Positions 37,460 to 46,955 of a stretch of 64,000 nt of DNA are shown piece by piece (positions within the stretch are counted from its first letter, which is position 1; each line of letters opens with the position of its first letter). Source of the DNA: Acetobacterium woodii DSM 1030. Its GTDB lineage: Bacteria > Bacillota > Clostridia > Eubacteriales > Eubacteriaceae. Below the pieces are notes generated by a model. That model did not search any database, was not told the DNA's origin, and saw only the letters and a list, made by a program, of their open reading frames with translations. The stretch spans positions 310,001-374,000 of the forward strand of contig NC_016894.1 of NCBI RefSeq assembly GCF_000247605.1. The letters run 5' to 3'. The translations under genes and the position numbers were made by a program.

Positions 37460-37573
37460 TGAAGGGTGATTTTTAGAATCAGACTGACAACTCACGTTGT
37501 TAAAATAGAACACCAATAAAAGGATGCTAAAAACAAGCAGCAACCGCAAGAACAATAAAGAAAGGATAATAAG

Positions 37574-37861
37574 ATGAGTTTATCACGAGAAGATGTCACC
37601 TACGTGGCCAATCTTGCCCGTTTGGAATTTACCGAGGATGAAGTAACCGCCCTCGCCGATCAACTGGGTGCCGTATTGGATTATGCCGAAACGCTTAACG
37701 GATTGGATACATCACAGATCAAAGCAACTGAACACGTATTAGCGGTACAAAATGTTTTTCGGGAGGATGAAATTAAACCTTGCCTGACGAATGAAGAAGC
37801 GCTGGCCAATGCACCAGAAAGTGAAGCCGGGTGCTTTAAGGTTCCCCGGGTTATGGAATAG
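37574..37861 (+). CDS. gatC: Asp/Glu-tRNA amidotransferase subunit C
   Basis: 95 residues, the small linker subunit of GatCAB that stabilises GatA and GatB. YVANLARLEFTEDEV and the C-terminal FKVPRVME are diagnostic. ATG at 37574 follows AAAGGA. gatA begins 9 nt later. Confidence 0.96.
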   Translation: MSLSREDVTYVANLARLEFTEDEVTALADQLGAVLDYAETLNGLDTSQIKATEHVLAVQNVFREDEIKPCLTNEEALANAPESEAGCFKVPRVME

Positions 37862-37870
37862 GAGGCAACA

Positions 37871-39343
37871 ATGGAATTAAGTCAAAAAACGATACATGAA
37901 ATTAATGACCTTCTGGATAAAAAAGAAGTTACGGTTACCGAGGTAACTCAAGCCGTGGTTAATCGCATTAACAGCGTTGAAAAAGCGACCGACGCTTACC
38001 TCAGCCTGCAAACCGAAGCTGCCTTAGAAACGGCTAAAACTTTAGATTCCGAGTTGTCTAAAAGAGACAAAAAAAGCCCTCTGGAAGGGATTCCTTATGG
38101 CTTAAAAGATAACATGTGCACAAAAGGGATCTTAACGACGTGTGCATCTAAAATGTTAAATAATTTCAACCCGCCGTATAATGCCCAAGTTTATGATTGT
38201 CTGACTGAAGCGGGAGGGATTCTGTTGGGAAAAACCAACTTGGATGAATTTGCGATGGGTTCCTCAACCGAAAATTCGGCCTATAAAGTGACACATAATC
38301 CCTGGAATTTAAACAAGGTTCCGGGCGGTTCCAGTGGTGGTTCAGCAGTCGCTGTTGCTGCTGATAGCGCTTATTTTGCGTTGGGATCAGATACGGGCGG
38401 ATCAATTCGGCAACCGGCATCATTTTGCGGAGTTGTGGGGATGAAACCAACCTATGGTTTAGTCTCTCGATATGGTCTGGTGGCATTTGCATCCTCCTTA
38501 GATCAGATTGGTCCCTTTACTAAAGATGTTGAAGATTGTGCCTTGGTTTTAAATGCCATTGTTGGCCATGATGCCAAAGATTCGACCTCGCTTAAACTGG
38601 CAAAAATTGACTATACACAAAACTTACAACAAGGGGTTAAGGGGTTAAAAGTGGGAGTGGCCAAAGAATTTTTTGGCGAGGGCTTGCAACCGGAAGTCCG
38701 GCAGAAACTGGAAGATGCCATTGCCATTTATAAAGCGCTGGGAGCTGAAATTGTTGATGTATCCTTCCAGCATTTAGATTATGCGCTGTCAGCTTATTAT
38801 ATGATTTCATCAGCCGAAGCCAGTTCCAATCTGGCCCGTTATGACGGAATCCGTTATGGTTTTAGAGCCGAAGAATATAGCGATCTCGTTGACTTATATA
38901 AGAAAACGCGCAGCCAGGGTTTTGGCGCTGAGGTTAAACGACGGATTATGTTGGGAACCTATGCCCTCAGCTCCGGTTATTATGATGCTTATTATAAAAA
39001 AGCGATGCAGGTACGAACGATCATTAAGGAAGATTTTGATCAGGCTTTTGCCGGATGTGATGTGTTATTAACACCAACAGCGCCAACCACAGCTTTTGGG
39101 ATTGGCGAAAAAACCAGCAGTCCCCTGGAAATGTATTTAACCGATATTTATACGGTGCCGGTAAACATTGCCGGAATTCCCGGGGTTTCCATTCCTTGTG
39201 GTTTAGATAACAGCGGGATGCCGATTGGAATGCAATTGTTGGGCCCGATCTTAAGTGAAGAAACGCTCTTAAAAGTAGCCTGGGCATTTGAAAATGAATC
39301 CGGTTTGAAGAATTTAAAAGCACCATTGGAAACGGAGGTCTAA
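37871..39343 (+). CDS. gatA: Asp/Glu-tRNA amidotransferase subunit A
   Basis: 490 residues, amidase subunit that frees ammonia from glutamine. The Ser-cisSer-Lys triad is visible: Lys in PYGLKDNM, cis-Ser in [14 protein letters not shown], nucleophile Ser in [19 protein letters not shown] follows AGGAGG. Allows correct Gln-tRNA (and Asn-tRNA) formation where glutaminyl-tRNA synthetase is missing. gatB starts 3 nt after its stop. Confidence 0.97.
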   Translation: MELSQKTIHEINDLLDKKEVTVTEVTQAVVNRINSVEKATDAYLSLQTEAALETAKTLDSELSKRDKKSPLEGIPYGLKDNMCTKGILTTCASKMLNNFNPPYNAQVYDCLTEAGGILLGKTNLDEFAMGSSTENSAYKVTHNPWNLNKVPGGSSGGSAVAVAADSAYFALGSDTGGSIRQPASFCGVVGMKPTYGLVSRYGLVAFASSLDQIGPFTKDVEDCALVLNAIVGHDAKDSTSLKLAKIDYTQNLQQGVKGLKVGVAKEFFGEGLQPEVRQKLEDAIAIYKALGAEIVDVSFQHLDYALSAYYMISSAEASSNLARYDGIRYGFRAEEYSDLVDLYKKTRSQGFGAEVKRRIMLGTYALSSGYYDAYYKKAMQVRTIIKEDFDQAFAGCDVLLTPTAPTTAFGIGEKTSSPLEMYLTDIYTVPVNIAGIPGVSIPCGLDNSGMPIGMQLLGPILSEETLLKVAWAFENESGLKNLKAPLETEV

Positions 39344-39346
39344 ATC

Positions 39347-40783
39347 ATGGAATATGAAATGGTCATTGGAATGGAAATCCATGTTGAGTTAGGCACAAAA
39401 ACAAAGATATTCTGTTCCTGTCCAACCGCGTTTGGTCAGGATGAAAATACTCATACCTGCCCGGTTTGTCTGGGGATGCCGGGAGTTTTGCCAGTGCTTA
39501 ATGAAAAAGTTGTCGAATATGCAACTCGCGCCGGTTTAGCCTTAAATTGTGAAATTGCCCACTTTAGCAAAATGGACCGGAAAAATTATTTTTATCCGGA
39601 TTTACCAAAAGCTTATCAAACTTCGCAGTTTGATCTGCCAATCTGTACGGGTGGAATTGTTCAAATTGATATCGATGGTGTTAAAAAAGATATTGGTATT
39701 ACCCGAATCCATATTGAAGAAGATGCCGGAAAACTGCTTCATGAATCAGCTGACGGAACCTTGGTCGATGTGAACCGATGCGGGGTACCACTGATTGAGA
39801 TTGTTACCGAACCAGATCTGCGCAGTGCCGAAGAAGCCAGAGCATTCGCCGAAAAAATCCGAAATATTCTTGAGTATACCGGGGTATCGGACTGTAAGAT
39901 GGAACAAGGTTCGATGCGTTTTGATGTAAATCTGTCAATTCGCGAAAAAGGATCAGAGGTATTAGGAACGCGAACGGAAATGAAAAACCTTAACTCGTTC
40001 CGGGCCTTGATTCGAGCCGTGCAATATGAAAGCAAACGACAAATTATCGAGTTAAAAAAAGGTCACCGAATTATTCAGGAAACGCGAAAATGGGATGATA
40101 CCAAAGGGATCTCATCATCGCTTCGAAGTAAAGAAGAAGCGCACGATTACCGCTATTTCCCGGAACCGGATCTGGTGCCGATTGTGCTTGCACCGGAATA
40201 CATCGCAAAGATAAAAAGTGAGTTGCCGGAATTGCCGGAAGCCAAGAAACAACGTTATATCGATGAATATAAATTACCCGAATACGATGCCGGGGTATTA
40301 ACGACCACCGGTGTGACGGCCCGATTTTTTGAAGAAGCGGTGGCACAATATCATGAACCGAAACAAATTTCAAACTGGCTGATGGTTGAAATTCCACCAT
40401 TACTTAAAGAAAAAGAATTAACCATGGAAAATATTACCATCACGCCGTTACAACTGGTGGAACTGCTGAAATTGGTAAAAAACAATGAAATCAGCGGCAA
40501 TACCGGAAAAGAAGTATTAAAAGAGATGTTTAATACCGGCAAGAATCCCGGTGTTATTGTTAAAGAACAAGGACTTGCGCAAATGAGTGATACTGGTGAA
40601 CTGGAAGCGATTATCGAAAAAATTGTTGCGGATAATCCTAAATCAGTTGAGGATATTGGCGCCGGCAATGAAAAAGCTTACGGTTTCTTAACCGGACAGG
40701 TGATGAAAGCAACTAAAGGCAAAGCCAATGCGCAGGTCGCAAATGAAATTATTCGGGCAGTTGTCGCTAAACAGTTAGCGTAA
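39347..40783 (+). CDS. gatB: Asp/Glu-tRNA amidotransferase subunit B
   Basis: 478 residues, tRNA-binding and kinase subunit. The opening YEMVIGMEIHVELGTKTKIFC, the Zn-type Cys set CSCPTAF ... CPVCLGMPG, and the DRKNYFYPDLPKAYQTSQ motif are diagnostic; the C-terminal YqeY-like tail covers about 330-478. ATG at 39347 has GGAGG upstream in the end of gatA. Third gene of the operon, followed by a hairpin. Confidence 0.97.
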   Translation: MEYEMVIGMEIHVELGTKTKIFCSCPTAFGQDENTHTCPVCLGMPGVLPVLNEKVVEYATRAGLALNCEIAHFSKMDRKNYFYPDLPKAYQTSQFDLPICTGGIVQIDIDGVKKDIGITRIHIEEDAGKLLHESADGTLVDVNRCGVPLIEIVTEPDLRSAEEARAFAEKIRNILEYTGVSDCKMEQGSMRFDVNLSIREKGSEVLGTRTEMKNLNSFRALIRAVQYESKRQIIELKKGHRIIQETRKWDDTKGISSSLRSKEEAHDYRYFPEPDLVPIVLAPEYIAKIKSELPELPEAKKQRYIDEYKLPEYDAGVLTTTGVTARFFEEAVAQYHEPKQISNWLMVEIPPLLKEKELTMENITITPLQLVELLKLVKNNEISGNTGKEVLKEMFNTGKNPGVIVKEQGLAQMSDTGELEAIIEKIVADNPKSVEDIGAGNEKAYGFLTGQVMKATKGKANAQVANEIIRAVVAKQLA

Positions 40784-40846
40784 TCAAACGGTAATCAGAT
40801 TATCGCACTTGGTTGGTGTTCGCACACGTAAACAGCTTAACAAGCT

Positions 40847-40882
40847 AAGGGATTATCGCACTCGTTTGGCGATAGTCCCTTA
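40847..40882 (+). terminator. Hairpin after gatB
   Basis: AAGGGATTATCGC / GCGATAGTCCCTT with a 9-nt loop, followed by AAATAATAA rather than T's; weak terminator or processing signal. Confidence 0.55.
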
Positions 40883-40907
40883 AATAATAAATAGATTAAG
40901 GAAAAAA

Positions 40908-41681
40908 ATGGAAACTATCAAAGAAATAAAAACATTAGAATTAGCCAATCAACGGATCGATGGTCGAAAAGCCAACGAGTTAAGACCAATGACCGTCACC
41001 CGTCATTTTATTAAGCATGCCTCGGGATCGGTTTTGATTGAAGTCGGAGACACCAAGGTAATTTGTACGGCGATGGTGGAAGAAAAAGTGCCGCCGTTTT
41101 TAAAAGGCCAAAAAAAGGGCTGGATTACCGCTGAATATGAAATGTTACCGGGGTCAACCAATACGCGTAAAAGCCGGGATCGGAACCGGGGCAAAATTGA
41201 CGGGCGTACGATGGAAATACAACGGCTAATCGGTCGAAGTTTGCGCTCAATTATTGATCTGAACAAGTTGGGAGAACGGACGTTGTGGATTGATTGCGAT
41301 GTCATCCAAGCCGATGGGGGAACCCGGACAGCTGCGATTACGGGGGCTTTTATTGCGCTCCATGATGCTTTAACCGAACTGTTAAAAAAAGGCAAGATTA
41401 AAGAAATGCCGATTACCAATTTTGTGGCGGCAACCAGCGTCGGCGTTTATCAAGGGGAAGCAATTGTCGATTTGTGTTATGAAGAAGACTCTAATGCTGA
41501 GGTTGATATGAATATGGTGATGACAGCGTCTGGTGACATCATTGAGATTCAGGGAACGGGCGAAGAACGTCCTTTTAATAAAGAAGAACTTCACAAGATG
41601 ATGGCGTTGGGAGAAGCGAACATCAAAAAAATTATTGCTTTTCAAAAAGAAACCTTATTGGAAGGAGTCAATAACGAATGA
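40908..41681 (+). CDS. rph: Ribonuclease PH
   Basis: 257 residues, phosphorolytic 3'-exonuclease that matures tRNA ends. The N-terminal [57 protein letters not shown] in its middle (positions about 75-115), and [18 protein letters not shown]-type sequence are diagnostic. ATG at 40908 after AAGGAAA. Its last 4 bases overlap the start of rdgB (ATGA), an arrangement common in Firmicutes. Confidence 0.96.
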   Translation: METIKEIKTLELANQRIDGRKANELRPMTVTRHFIKHASGSVLIEVGDTKVICTAMVEEKVPPFLKGQKKGWITAEYEMLPGSTNTRKSRDRNRGKIDGRTMEIQRLIGRSLRSIIDLNKLGERTLWIDCDVIQADGGTRTAAITGAFIALHDALTELLKKGKIKEMPITNFVAATSVGVYQGEAIVDLCYEEDSNAEVDMNMVMTASGDIIEIQGTGEERPFNKEELHKMMALGEANIKKIIAFQKETLLEGVNNE

Positions 41682-42280
41682 CGCGAACAATACTTTTAGC
41701 CACTGGAAATCAGGACAAGGCGAAAGAGCTAAAAGCAATGCTGGGTGATGATTTTGAAGTTCTGACGATGAAGGATTTAGGGATAAAGCTTGAAATCATT
41801 GAAGATGGCTTGACTTATGAAGCTAATGCGTTGATCAAGGTGCGGGCATTAAAACCTTATGTAAAAGATAAAGCGCTGATTATTATGGGTGACGATTCCG
41901 GATTATCGGTAGATTGTTTAAATGGCGATCCCGGGATTTATTCGGCTCGTTATGCGGGGGAAAATGTTAGCTATCGGGACAACAATAAAAAATTATTAAA
42001 AGCGATGGCCAATGTTCCCGAAGCCAATCGAGGCGCCGCCTTTATTACTGCGATCGCAATGATATTGCCAGATGGTCGCGAATTAACCTGTGAGGGTTTA
42101 GTTCGGGGTAAAATAGCTTTTGATTATTGCGGTGAAGGCGGATTTGGTTATGATCCACTGTTTATCCACGAAGCATCGGGACGTTGTTATGGTGATATGA
42201 CCAAAGCCGAAAAAAACAGTTTGAGTCATCGCGCCGTAGCGGTTGAAAAAGCACGGCAACTATTGAATCAGGTATTTTAA
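41678..42280 (+). CDS. rdgB: XTP/dITP pyrophosphatase (RdgB/HAM1)
   Basis: 200 residues; cleaves non-canonical purine triphosphates to keep them out of [20 protein letters not shown] at the N-terminus, [25 protein letters not shown] at about 71-95 and FGYDPLFI near 158 are the family marks. Coupled to rph by a 4-bp overlap. Confidence 0.96.
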   Translation: MTRTILLATGNQDKAKELKAMLGDDFEVLTMKDLGIKLEIIEDGLTYEANALIKVRALKPYVKDKALIIMGDDSGLSVDCLNGDPGIYSARYAGENVSYRDNNKKLLKAMANVPEANRGAAFITAIAMILPDGRELTCEGLVRGKIAFDYCGEGGFGYDPLFIHEASGRCYGDMTKAEKNSLSHRAVAVEKARQLLNQVF

Positions 42281-42340
42281 TAAAGGTCCAGTTATAATTC
42301 GTAGCGGTTTAAATTGAAATGAAATAGGATGGGGGATATT

Positions 42341-42823
42341 ATGAAAATTGGAATAATGAGCGATAGCCATGGGAATTTAAAAGCTGTTAAACAAGCAGTT
42401 GATGAAATGGGACCGGTTGATGTCATCATACATCTTGGCGATTATGTTGAAGACGCCCTTTATTTGCGAACGATTACCAATACCCCTGTCCATATCCTTA
42501 AAGGCAACTTGGATTCGTATGCGAATGAAGGCAGTATGGTTTTAGAAACCACATTAGGGGGCTTTACGTTTTTTGCCAGTCATGGACATAAATATGGGGT
42601 GAAAAATAATTTGGATCGTCTCTATTATGCGGGAATGGAAAAAAACGCCCAGGTGGTTTTATATGGCCACACCCATCAGGCCTACATTAATGATGACGGT
42701 CGAATGCTGGTGATGAACCCCGGTTCGGTGGGGGCACCAAGAATGGGTGATCCCGAAAGTTATGGTTTGATTACCATTGAAAAAGGAAACCTGGATGCGA
42801 AAATTATCCCACTTTGGGGGTAA
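42341..42823 (+). CDS. yfcE: YfcE/MJ0936-type metallophosphoesterase
   Basis: 160 residues. Metal ligands are seen in MSDSHGN (D-x-H), HLGDYVEDA, LKGNLDSYA, SHGHKYG and YGHTHQAY, the metallophosphatase set. Family members hydrolyse phosphodiesters; natural substrate unknown. ATG at 42341 is preferred over the ATG at 42329 because the latter lies in the G-rich ribosome site. Third of the rph-rdgB-yfcE run. Confidence 0.9.
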   Translation: MKIGIMSDSHGNLKAVKQAVDEMGPVDVIIHLGDYVEDALYLRTITNTPVHILKGNLDSYANEGSMVLETTLGGFTFFASHGHKYGVKNNLDRLYYAGMEKNAQVVLYGHTHQAYINDDGRMLVMNPGSVGAPRMGDPESYGLITIEKGNLDAKIIPLWG

Positions 42824-42861
42824 ATAAATGGTTGTTTACAAACTACCGAATTAGTAGTTAG

Positions 42862-42893
42862 TGGTAATTGCGAAACGACGCTGCGTTTTTGCG
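42862..42893. repeat. Fragment of the small repeat family (copy E)
   Basis: Only the left end GGTAATTGCGAAACG is recognisable, followed by unrelated ACGCTGCG. It lies directly before the ArsR promoter. Confidence 0.35.
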
Positions 42894-42929
42894 TTGACAA
42901 AATACGATTGTTCGATTATTATAGAACAA
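42894..42929 (+). promoter_or_regulatory. ArsR promoter and operator overlapping the start codon
   Basis: TTGACA (42894-42899) and TATTAT (42917-42922) with a 17-bp spacer. The inverted repeat TTGTTC-N10-GAACAA (42908-42929) covers the -10 element and ends on the A of the ATG, so a bound repressor would block polymerase. Confidence 0.75.
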
Positions 42930-43237
42930 TGGAAACAATCGATTTAGTAAAAATTTTCAAAGCACTTTCGAGTGAACAACGATTAAATATTTTTAAAATG
43001 CTGTATCAATGGAATCAGTCTGCTACTGAGGGGACGGAATGCCTATGCCTGGAAGAAGGGGTTGAAAAGTGTTTTACCAAAACCTGTGATTGCTTGAATT
43101 TATCAAAGTCAACCATTTCGCACCATTTTAAGGAGCTTGAAAATGCCGGTTTAATTACCTGTACTCGGGTGGGACAAAGTTCTGTTTGCAAGATTAACAT
43201 GGAAGCGGTAGCAGCGATCAGGGGTTTTTTAAATTAA
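42929..43237 (+). CDS. ArsR family regulator, cysteine-rich, probably leaderless
   Basis: 102 residues of winged-helix ArsR type: IFKALSSEQRLNIFKML, then the recognition helix CLNLSKSTISHHFKELENAGLI. Between the first helices and the recognition helix lie C38, C40, C48, C53 and C55 (ECLC ... KCFTKTCDC), a likely metal- or thiol-sensing cluster. The ATG at 42929 lies only 6 nt after the -10 TATTAT and has no ribosome site, so transcription should begin at or next to the A of ATG. The same operator recurs before the downstream ABC exporter genes, which it probably controls. Confidence 0.85.
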   Translation: METIDLVKIFKALSSEQRLNIFKMLYQWNQSATEGTECLCLEEGVEKCFTKTCDCLNLSKSTISHHFKELENAGLITCTRVGQSSVCKINMEAVAAIRGFLN

Positions 43238-43254
43238 GTTTTTTTTGAAATGAA

Positions 43255-43277
43255 TGTTCGATTATTATAGAACAATG
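43255..43277 (+). promoter_or_regulatory. Second ArsR operator before the ABC exporter
   Basis: Exact 23-bp copy of the ArsR operator region: TGTTC (43255-43259) and GAACA (43270-43274) around TATTAT. The -35 region here is only a T-run, so this promoter may be weaker. An ATG follows at the same spacing and opens a six-codon frame, MKHMKS. Confidence 0.7.
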
Positions 43278-43327
43278 AAACACATGAAAAGCTAAGCAGA
43301 GATAATTATTAGAAAAGAGGGTAAATG

Positions 43328-44233
43328 ATGCTGAATATTAGCAATGTATCAATGATCTATCAGAAAGGAAAAAAAGAAGCGTTAAAAGATATCAATTTAA
43401 ATATTGCCGAGGGTGAATTTACAGCCTTATTAGGACAAAATGGCGCCGGCAAAAGCACGTTGATTAATATCTTAGCCGGTAACGTAAAAAAGACGCAGGG
43501 AACTGTAAAAATCGGCGGGTATAGCATTGATCGAAATGAACTTGAAACAAAAAAGATCATTGGCATTGTACCTCAAGATACCGGTTATGATTTTGTTTTT
43601 ACAATCGATGAAGCGTTAAAAAAACAATCGGGATATTTTGGAATCAAAAATAATCACGAATATATCGATGAACTATTGGCAGAACTTTATTTAACGGAAA
43701 AAAGAGGGGCCCGATTGCGTGACCTTTCAGGTGGTATGCGAAGAAGATTTTTGATCGCAAAGGCATTGGTGCATAAACCCAAAATCCTGATTTTAGATGA
43801 ACCAACGGCGGGTGTTGATATTGAAATGCGTCATACCTTATATGACTTTTTAATTAAACTGCATCAATCGGGAACCACAATTATTCTGACGACGCATTAC
43901 ATTGAAGAAGCCGAAAAATTATGCAAACGGATTGTAATCATTAATGATGGCAAGATTATTGCGGATGAACCAAAAGAAGAGCTGATGGAGACATTCTCAA
44001 AAGAAGTCATTGTTGAGGTTCATTTTGAAGACGAACTGAAACTTACTGATTTTGAGTTTTTGAAAGAATACGCTCCGCAGATTGAAGAAAAAACCAAATT
44101 ACAGTTAAAAACATCCAAAAAAGATTTGTCAAAAGTCTTTAAAAAATTAGCTGATCAAAACATGGCGTTTACTAATCTTGTGGTTGAAAAACCCAAATTA
44201 GAAGATATTTATTTAGATATTATCAAGCATTAG
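43328..44233 (+). CDS. ABC-2 exporter ATP-binding protein
   Basis: 301-302 residues. Walker A LGQNGAGKSTLINIL, signature LSGGMRRRFLIAKAL, Walker B ILILDEPTAGVD, then THYIEEAEKLC as in DrrA/CcmA-type exporters. The C-terminal ~80 residues are an extension with alternating charged strands. Two adjacent ATGs (43325 and 43328) follow GAGGGTAA; either may be used. Operon with the permease 9 nt downstream. Confidence 0.92.
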   Translation: MLNISNVSMIYQKGKKEALKDINLNIAEGEFTALLGQNGAGKSTLINILAGNVKKTQGTVKIGGYSIDRNELETKKIIGIVPQDTGYDFVFTIDEALKKQSGYFGIKNNHEYIDELLAELYLTEKRGARLRDLSGGMRRRFLIAKALVHKPKILILDEPTAGVDIEMRHTLYDFLIKLHQSGTTIILTTHYIEEAEKLCKRIVIINDGKIIADEPKEELMETFSKEVIVEVHFEDELKLTDFEFLKEYAPQIEEKTKLQLKTSKKDLSKVFKKLADQNMAFTNLVVEKPKLEDIYLDIIKH

Positions 44234-44242
44234 GAGAAACAG

Positions 44243-45028
44243 ATGAAAAAAAGTATCATGTTTTATAACCGGATCGGTTTTATAACCTTGTTAAACAGAG
44301 AGATTCATCGCTTTATGAAGGTACCGGTACAGACGATTCTGGCACCACTTATTTCCAATATCCTTTATATGGCAATTTTTGGGGGGATGCTACAGACTCG
44401 GTCTGTAGGGATTGATGGGGTCAGTTATCTGCATTTTCTGGTTCCTGGTTTAGCAACGATGGGAGCGATTTTTGCAGCCTTTCAAAATCCGGCTTTTTCG
44501 ATTATTTCCCAGAAATTTCAGAATACGATTCAAGATCTGAACAGTTACCCGATTTCGATTACGGAAAAAATTCTGGCCTTTGTTTTTGGCGGGATGTTTA
44601 GAGGCGTTTTAGTAGGGGTGCTAACTTATGCGGCCACAATTTTTTTTGTCGGATATGAAGTTGTGCATCCACTATTTTTTGTATTAGCTTTGATGGCGAC
44701 ATCGTTTGTTTTTGCATCAATAGGTTTAATCGCGGGATTGATCTTAGATAATTTTGAGAAAATGAATTTTATCCTTGCAATTATCATTACTCCGCTCACT
44801 TATCTCGGCGGCGTTTTTTTTGAGATTTCAAAGTTGCCGGGGTTTTTGTCGGCAATTAAATATATTAACCCCATTTTCCCGTTAGTGAATGTCTCACGAT
44901 ATGCCTATATTGGTGTTTGCGAAGGAAACATAACAATCCATATCGTTATCACACTGGCTTTGGTTTTGAGTTCGTTTTTTATTGCGGCTTATGTATTTAA
45001 AAAGGGGATTGGTATTAAAACGATATAA
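44243..45028 (+). CDS. ABC-2 type exporter permease
   Basis: 261 residues, six predicted TM helices. The ABC-2 signature region TPLTYLGGVFFEISKLPGFLSAI (about 180-200 in the chain) is clear, and the N-terminus is LLNREIHRFMKVPVQTILAP. Partner of the ATPase just upstream. The Cys-rich ArsR in front suggests export of a metal, thiol-reactive or antimicrobial compound; this is inference. Confidence 0.88.
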   Translation: MKKSIMFYNRIGFITLLNREIHRFMKVPVQTILAPLISNILYMAIFGGMLQTRSVGIDGVSYLHFLVPGLATMGAIFAAFQNPAFSIISQKFQNTIQDLNSYPISITEKILAFVFGGMFRGVLVGVLTYAATIFFVGYEVVHPLFFVLALMATSFVFASIGLIAGLILDNFEKMNFILAIIITPLTYLGGVFFEISKLPGFLSAIKYINPIFPLVNVSRYAYIGVCEGNITIHIVITLALVLSSFFIAAYVFKKGIGIKTI

Positions 45029-45192
45029 TTCTTTTTTATTATGAAGGCTGGAGAGAAACGTTTTATTTTCGATATCATGATTGTGAACCGATGCTACAAA
45101 TGAAATAATTCCTTGAACTTTAGTCTGAAATACTTTTTTATTTTATGCGTATATTTTTATTGGAACATCTAGACAAAGGCTTTAGATAGTGG

Positions 45193-45308
45193 TATCATTA
45201 TTTCGTAAATAATGATAATTAAGTGAAACTAATTTTTGTCTTGTAGATTTGAGCAAGACAAAAATTAAAAGGTAACATCGATTAAGGATAATAAATACGG
45301 GATGTTAC
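45193..45308. other. Three tandem hairpins
   Basis: Hairpin 1: TATCATTATTT CGT AAATAATGATA (45193-45217). Hairpin 2: TAATTTTTGTCTTG, 10-nt loop, CAAGACAAAAATTA (45230-45267). Hairpin 3: GTAACATC (45272-45279) / GATGTTAC (45301-45308). Arms are perfect. Possibly a folded regulatory RNA or multiple binding sites. Confidence 0.5.
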
Positions 45309-45535
45309 AACTTAAAGTAAAGACAATATATTTAATTTTAAAAAGTCGATTTTCAGAGTGGTTCACACCAGTCAATGGGAATAATTTTATTATGAAATTG
45401 ATGATGCGAAAAAATAGGAGATAATTCAGACCTACTTATAATGCCAATGAAAACGTTTAAAAAAAGCAATACTGATTCAGAGATTTTAAAGTTCATTTTT
45501 GATTTGTTGATAAAAGAATAGGATGCGACACAGTG

Positions 45536-45581
45536 ACAACCTTAAACAATTAGTTTTTAGTTATCGTGAGGTTGTTTTTTT
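45536..45581 (+). terminator. Terminator-like hairpin upstream of the MFS gene
   Basis: ACAACCT pairs with AGGTTGT across a 26-nt loop, followed by seven T's. It could end an RNA that starts in the hairpin region. Confidence 0.55.
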
Positions 45582-45716
45582 GTTGGAGCTATCTGTTATG
45601 GAATTAATAATTCCATTTTATTATCAATATAAATGGGGATGTTTTTGTAATTATGATTTATCTACGTATATGCAACAATATGCGCAATAAATAAATTTTT
45701 TAGGAGGTCTTATTTT

Positions 45717-46886
45717 ATGGCACAAAAGAATTCATTTATTACAACGGTCGCTATTATGTCCATTTTCTTTATCGCAATGGGCGTAGGAACGATTACACCG
45801 GCGCTTAATAGTATTATGCTGGCGTTTCCAGATTTATCGGTATCGACAATTTACTTAACATCAACCTTACCGTCCTTGACGTGTATACCGGCAACGCTTT
45901 TTGCTGGGGCGGTCGCCGGTAGCAAAGTAAGATTTAAGACACTCGGAATTATTGGTGTTGCATTGTTTGTTGTTGGTGGCGTGATCCCTTTCTTTATAAC
46001 CGATTTCACCATGATTCTAATTGCCCGCGCAATTTTTGGTATTGGTCTTGGGATTATTTCTCCAATCGGAAATGCCATCATTATCGGTTTGTACGAAGGG
46101 GAGAAGCAAGCAAGCTTACTCGGAATCGGTACGGTAATGATGAATGTTGGTGGTATTATTTTGCAATTTTTAGGTGGTGCATTGGCAGGTATTGGTTGGA
46201 ATTATGCGTTTCTTCCACATCTCTTAGGGATCTTGACACTCTTATTAGTGATGTTTTTTTTGCCGGAACCAGAAAAAATCGAACATCCTGAAGGAACTGA
46301 AAAACCGAAAATTGTTATCAAATCCAGTATTTGGATCGTAGCAATTCTTTTTGGAGTAGTAATGTTTATTGATTATCCGATGTTGATGGGGATGTCAACA
46401 TTTTTGGCAAATAATAATATTGGAGGTCCGACAACTGCAGCGATTGTGTTAGCGTTTTTTACTGTCGGAGGGATGGTTGGCGGAGCCATCTTTGCTAGTG
46501 TGTTCAAATTTGCAAAAAGATTTACGGTTGGAATTGGTTTGTTATTTATGGCGGTAGCTTATGTGTTTGTTTTGTATACTGGGAATGTTGCACTTATTAC
46601 AGTTGGTGCTGCATTTGAAGGGATTGGTTTTTCAATTCTGATGCCATCAGTATTTACAATTGTTGGAATGACCGCATCGCCACAATCCGTTCCGATGTGT
46701 GCTTCCATTATCCTTGCTGTCATGAATGCATTTGCATTTGTATCAACCTATTGGATTGCTTTAATTGGTGGTATTACCGGTGACGCAGTCGGAGGACCAA
46801 TGTTTGCAGCAATGATAATAGCAGCAGTTGGCGGTGTGATCTTCTTGTTTGTTGATCCATTCCCCCAAATGCCAAAAGCCGAATAA
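45717..46886 (+). CDS. Major facilitator superfamily transporter
   Basis: 389 residues, 12 hydrophobic helices. The MFS motif A region appears as AGAVAGSKVRFKTLGIIG and the helix-4 stretch LIARAIFGIGLGIISPIGNAI; the central cytoplasmic loop is EPEKIEHPEGTEKPK. Of the drug/organic-acid carrier type without a substrate clue. ATG at 45717 follows AGGAGG by 10 nt. Single gene with its own regulatory region. Confidence 0.87.
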   Translation: MAQKNSFITTVAIMSIFFIAMGVGTITPALNSIMLAFPDLSVSTIYLTSTLPSLTCIPATLFAGAVAGSKVRFKTLGIIGVALFVVGGVIPFFITDFTMILIARAIFGIGLGIISPIGNAIIIGLYEGEKQASLLGIGTVMMNVGGIILQFLGGALAGIGWNYAFLPHLLGILTLLLVMFFLPEPEKIEHPEGTEKPKIVIKSSIWIVAILFGVVMFIDYPMLMGMSTFLANNNIGGPTTAAIVLAFFTVGGMVGGAIFASVFKFAKRFTVGIGLLFMAVAYVFVLYTGNVALITVGAAFEGIGFSILMPSVFTIVGMTASPQSVPMCASIILAVMNAFAFVSTYWIALIGGITGDAVGGPMFAAMIIAAVGGVIFLFVDPFPQMPKAE

Positions 46887-46916
46887 TTAATTATTATTAA
46901 CTTATTTTAGATGGAT

Positions 46917-46955
46917 GTGCAGCAAAATAACTTGATCTTGCTGCACGTCTTTTTG
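46917..46955 (+). terminator. Terminator of the MFS gene
   Basis: GTGCAGCA / TGCTGCAC with a 14-nt loop, then GTCTTTTT. Confidence 0.8.

Larger units (their letters stand above)
45029..45716. other. Structured intergenic region before the MFS gene
   Basis: 688 bp without a credible gene. It holds three hairpins in a row (45193-45308, listed separately), a 26-codon frame at 45441-45521 with no good ribosome site, a terminator at 45536-45581 and a palindrome ATGGAATTAATAATTCCAT at 45598-45616 that may be an operator for the MFS gene. Confidence 0.5.

Noticed and set aside
45441-45521. 26-codon frame MPMKTFKKSNTDSEILKF and onward
   Set aside because: Ribosome-like GGAG is about 18 nt away, too far, and there is no recognisable family; kept only as part of the intergenic description.
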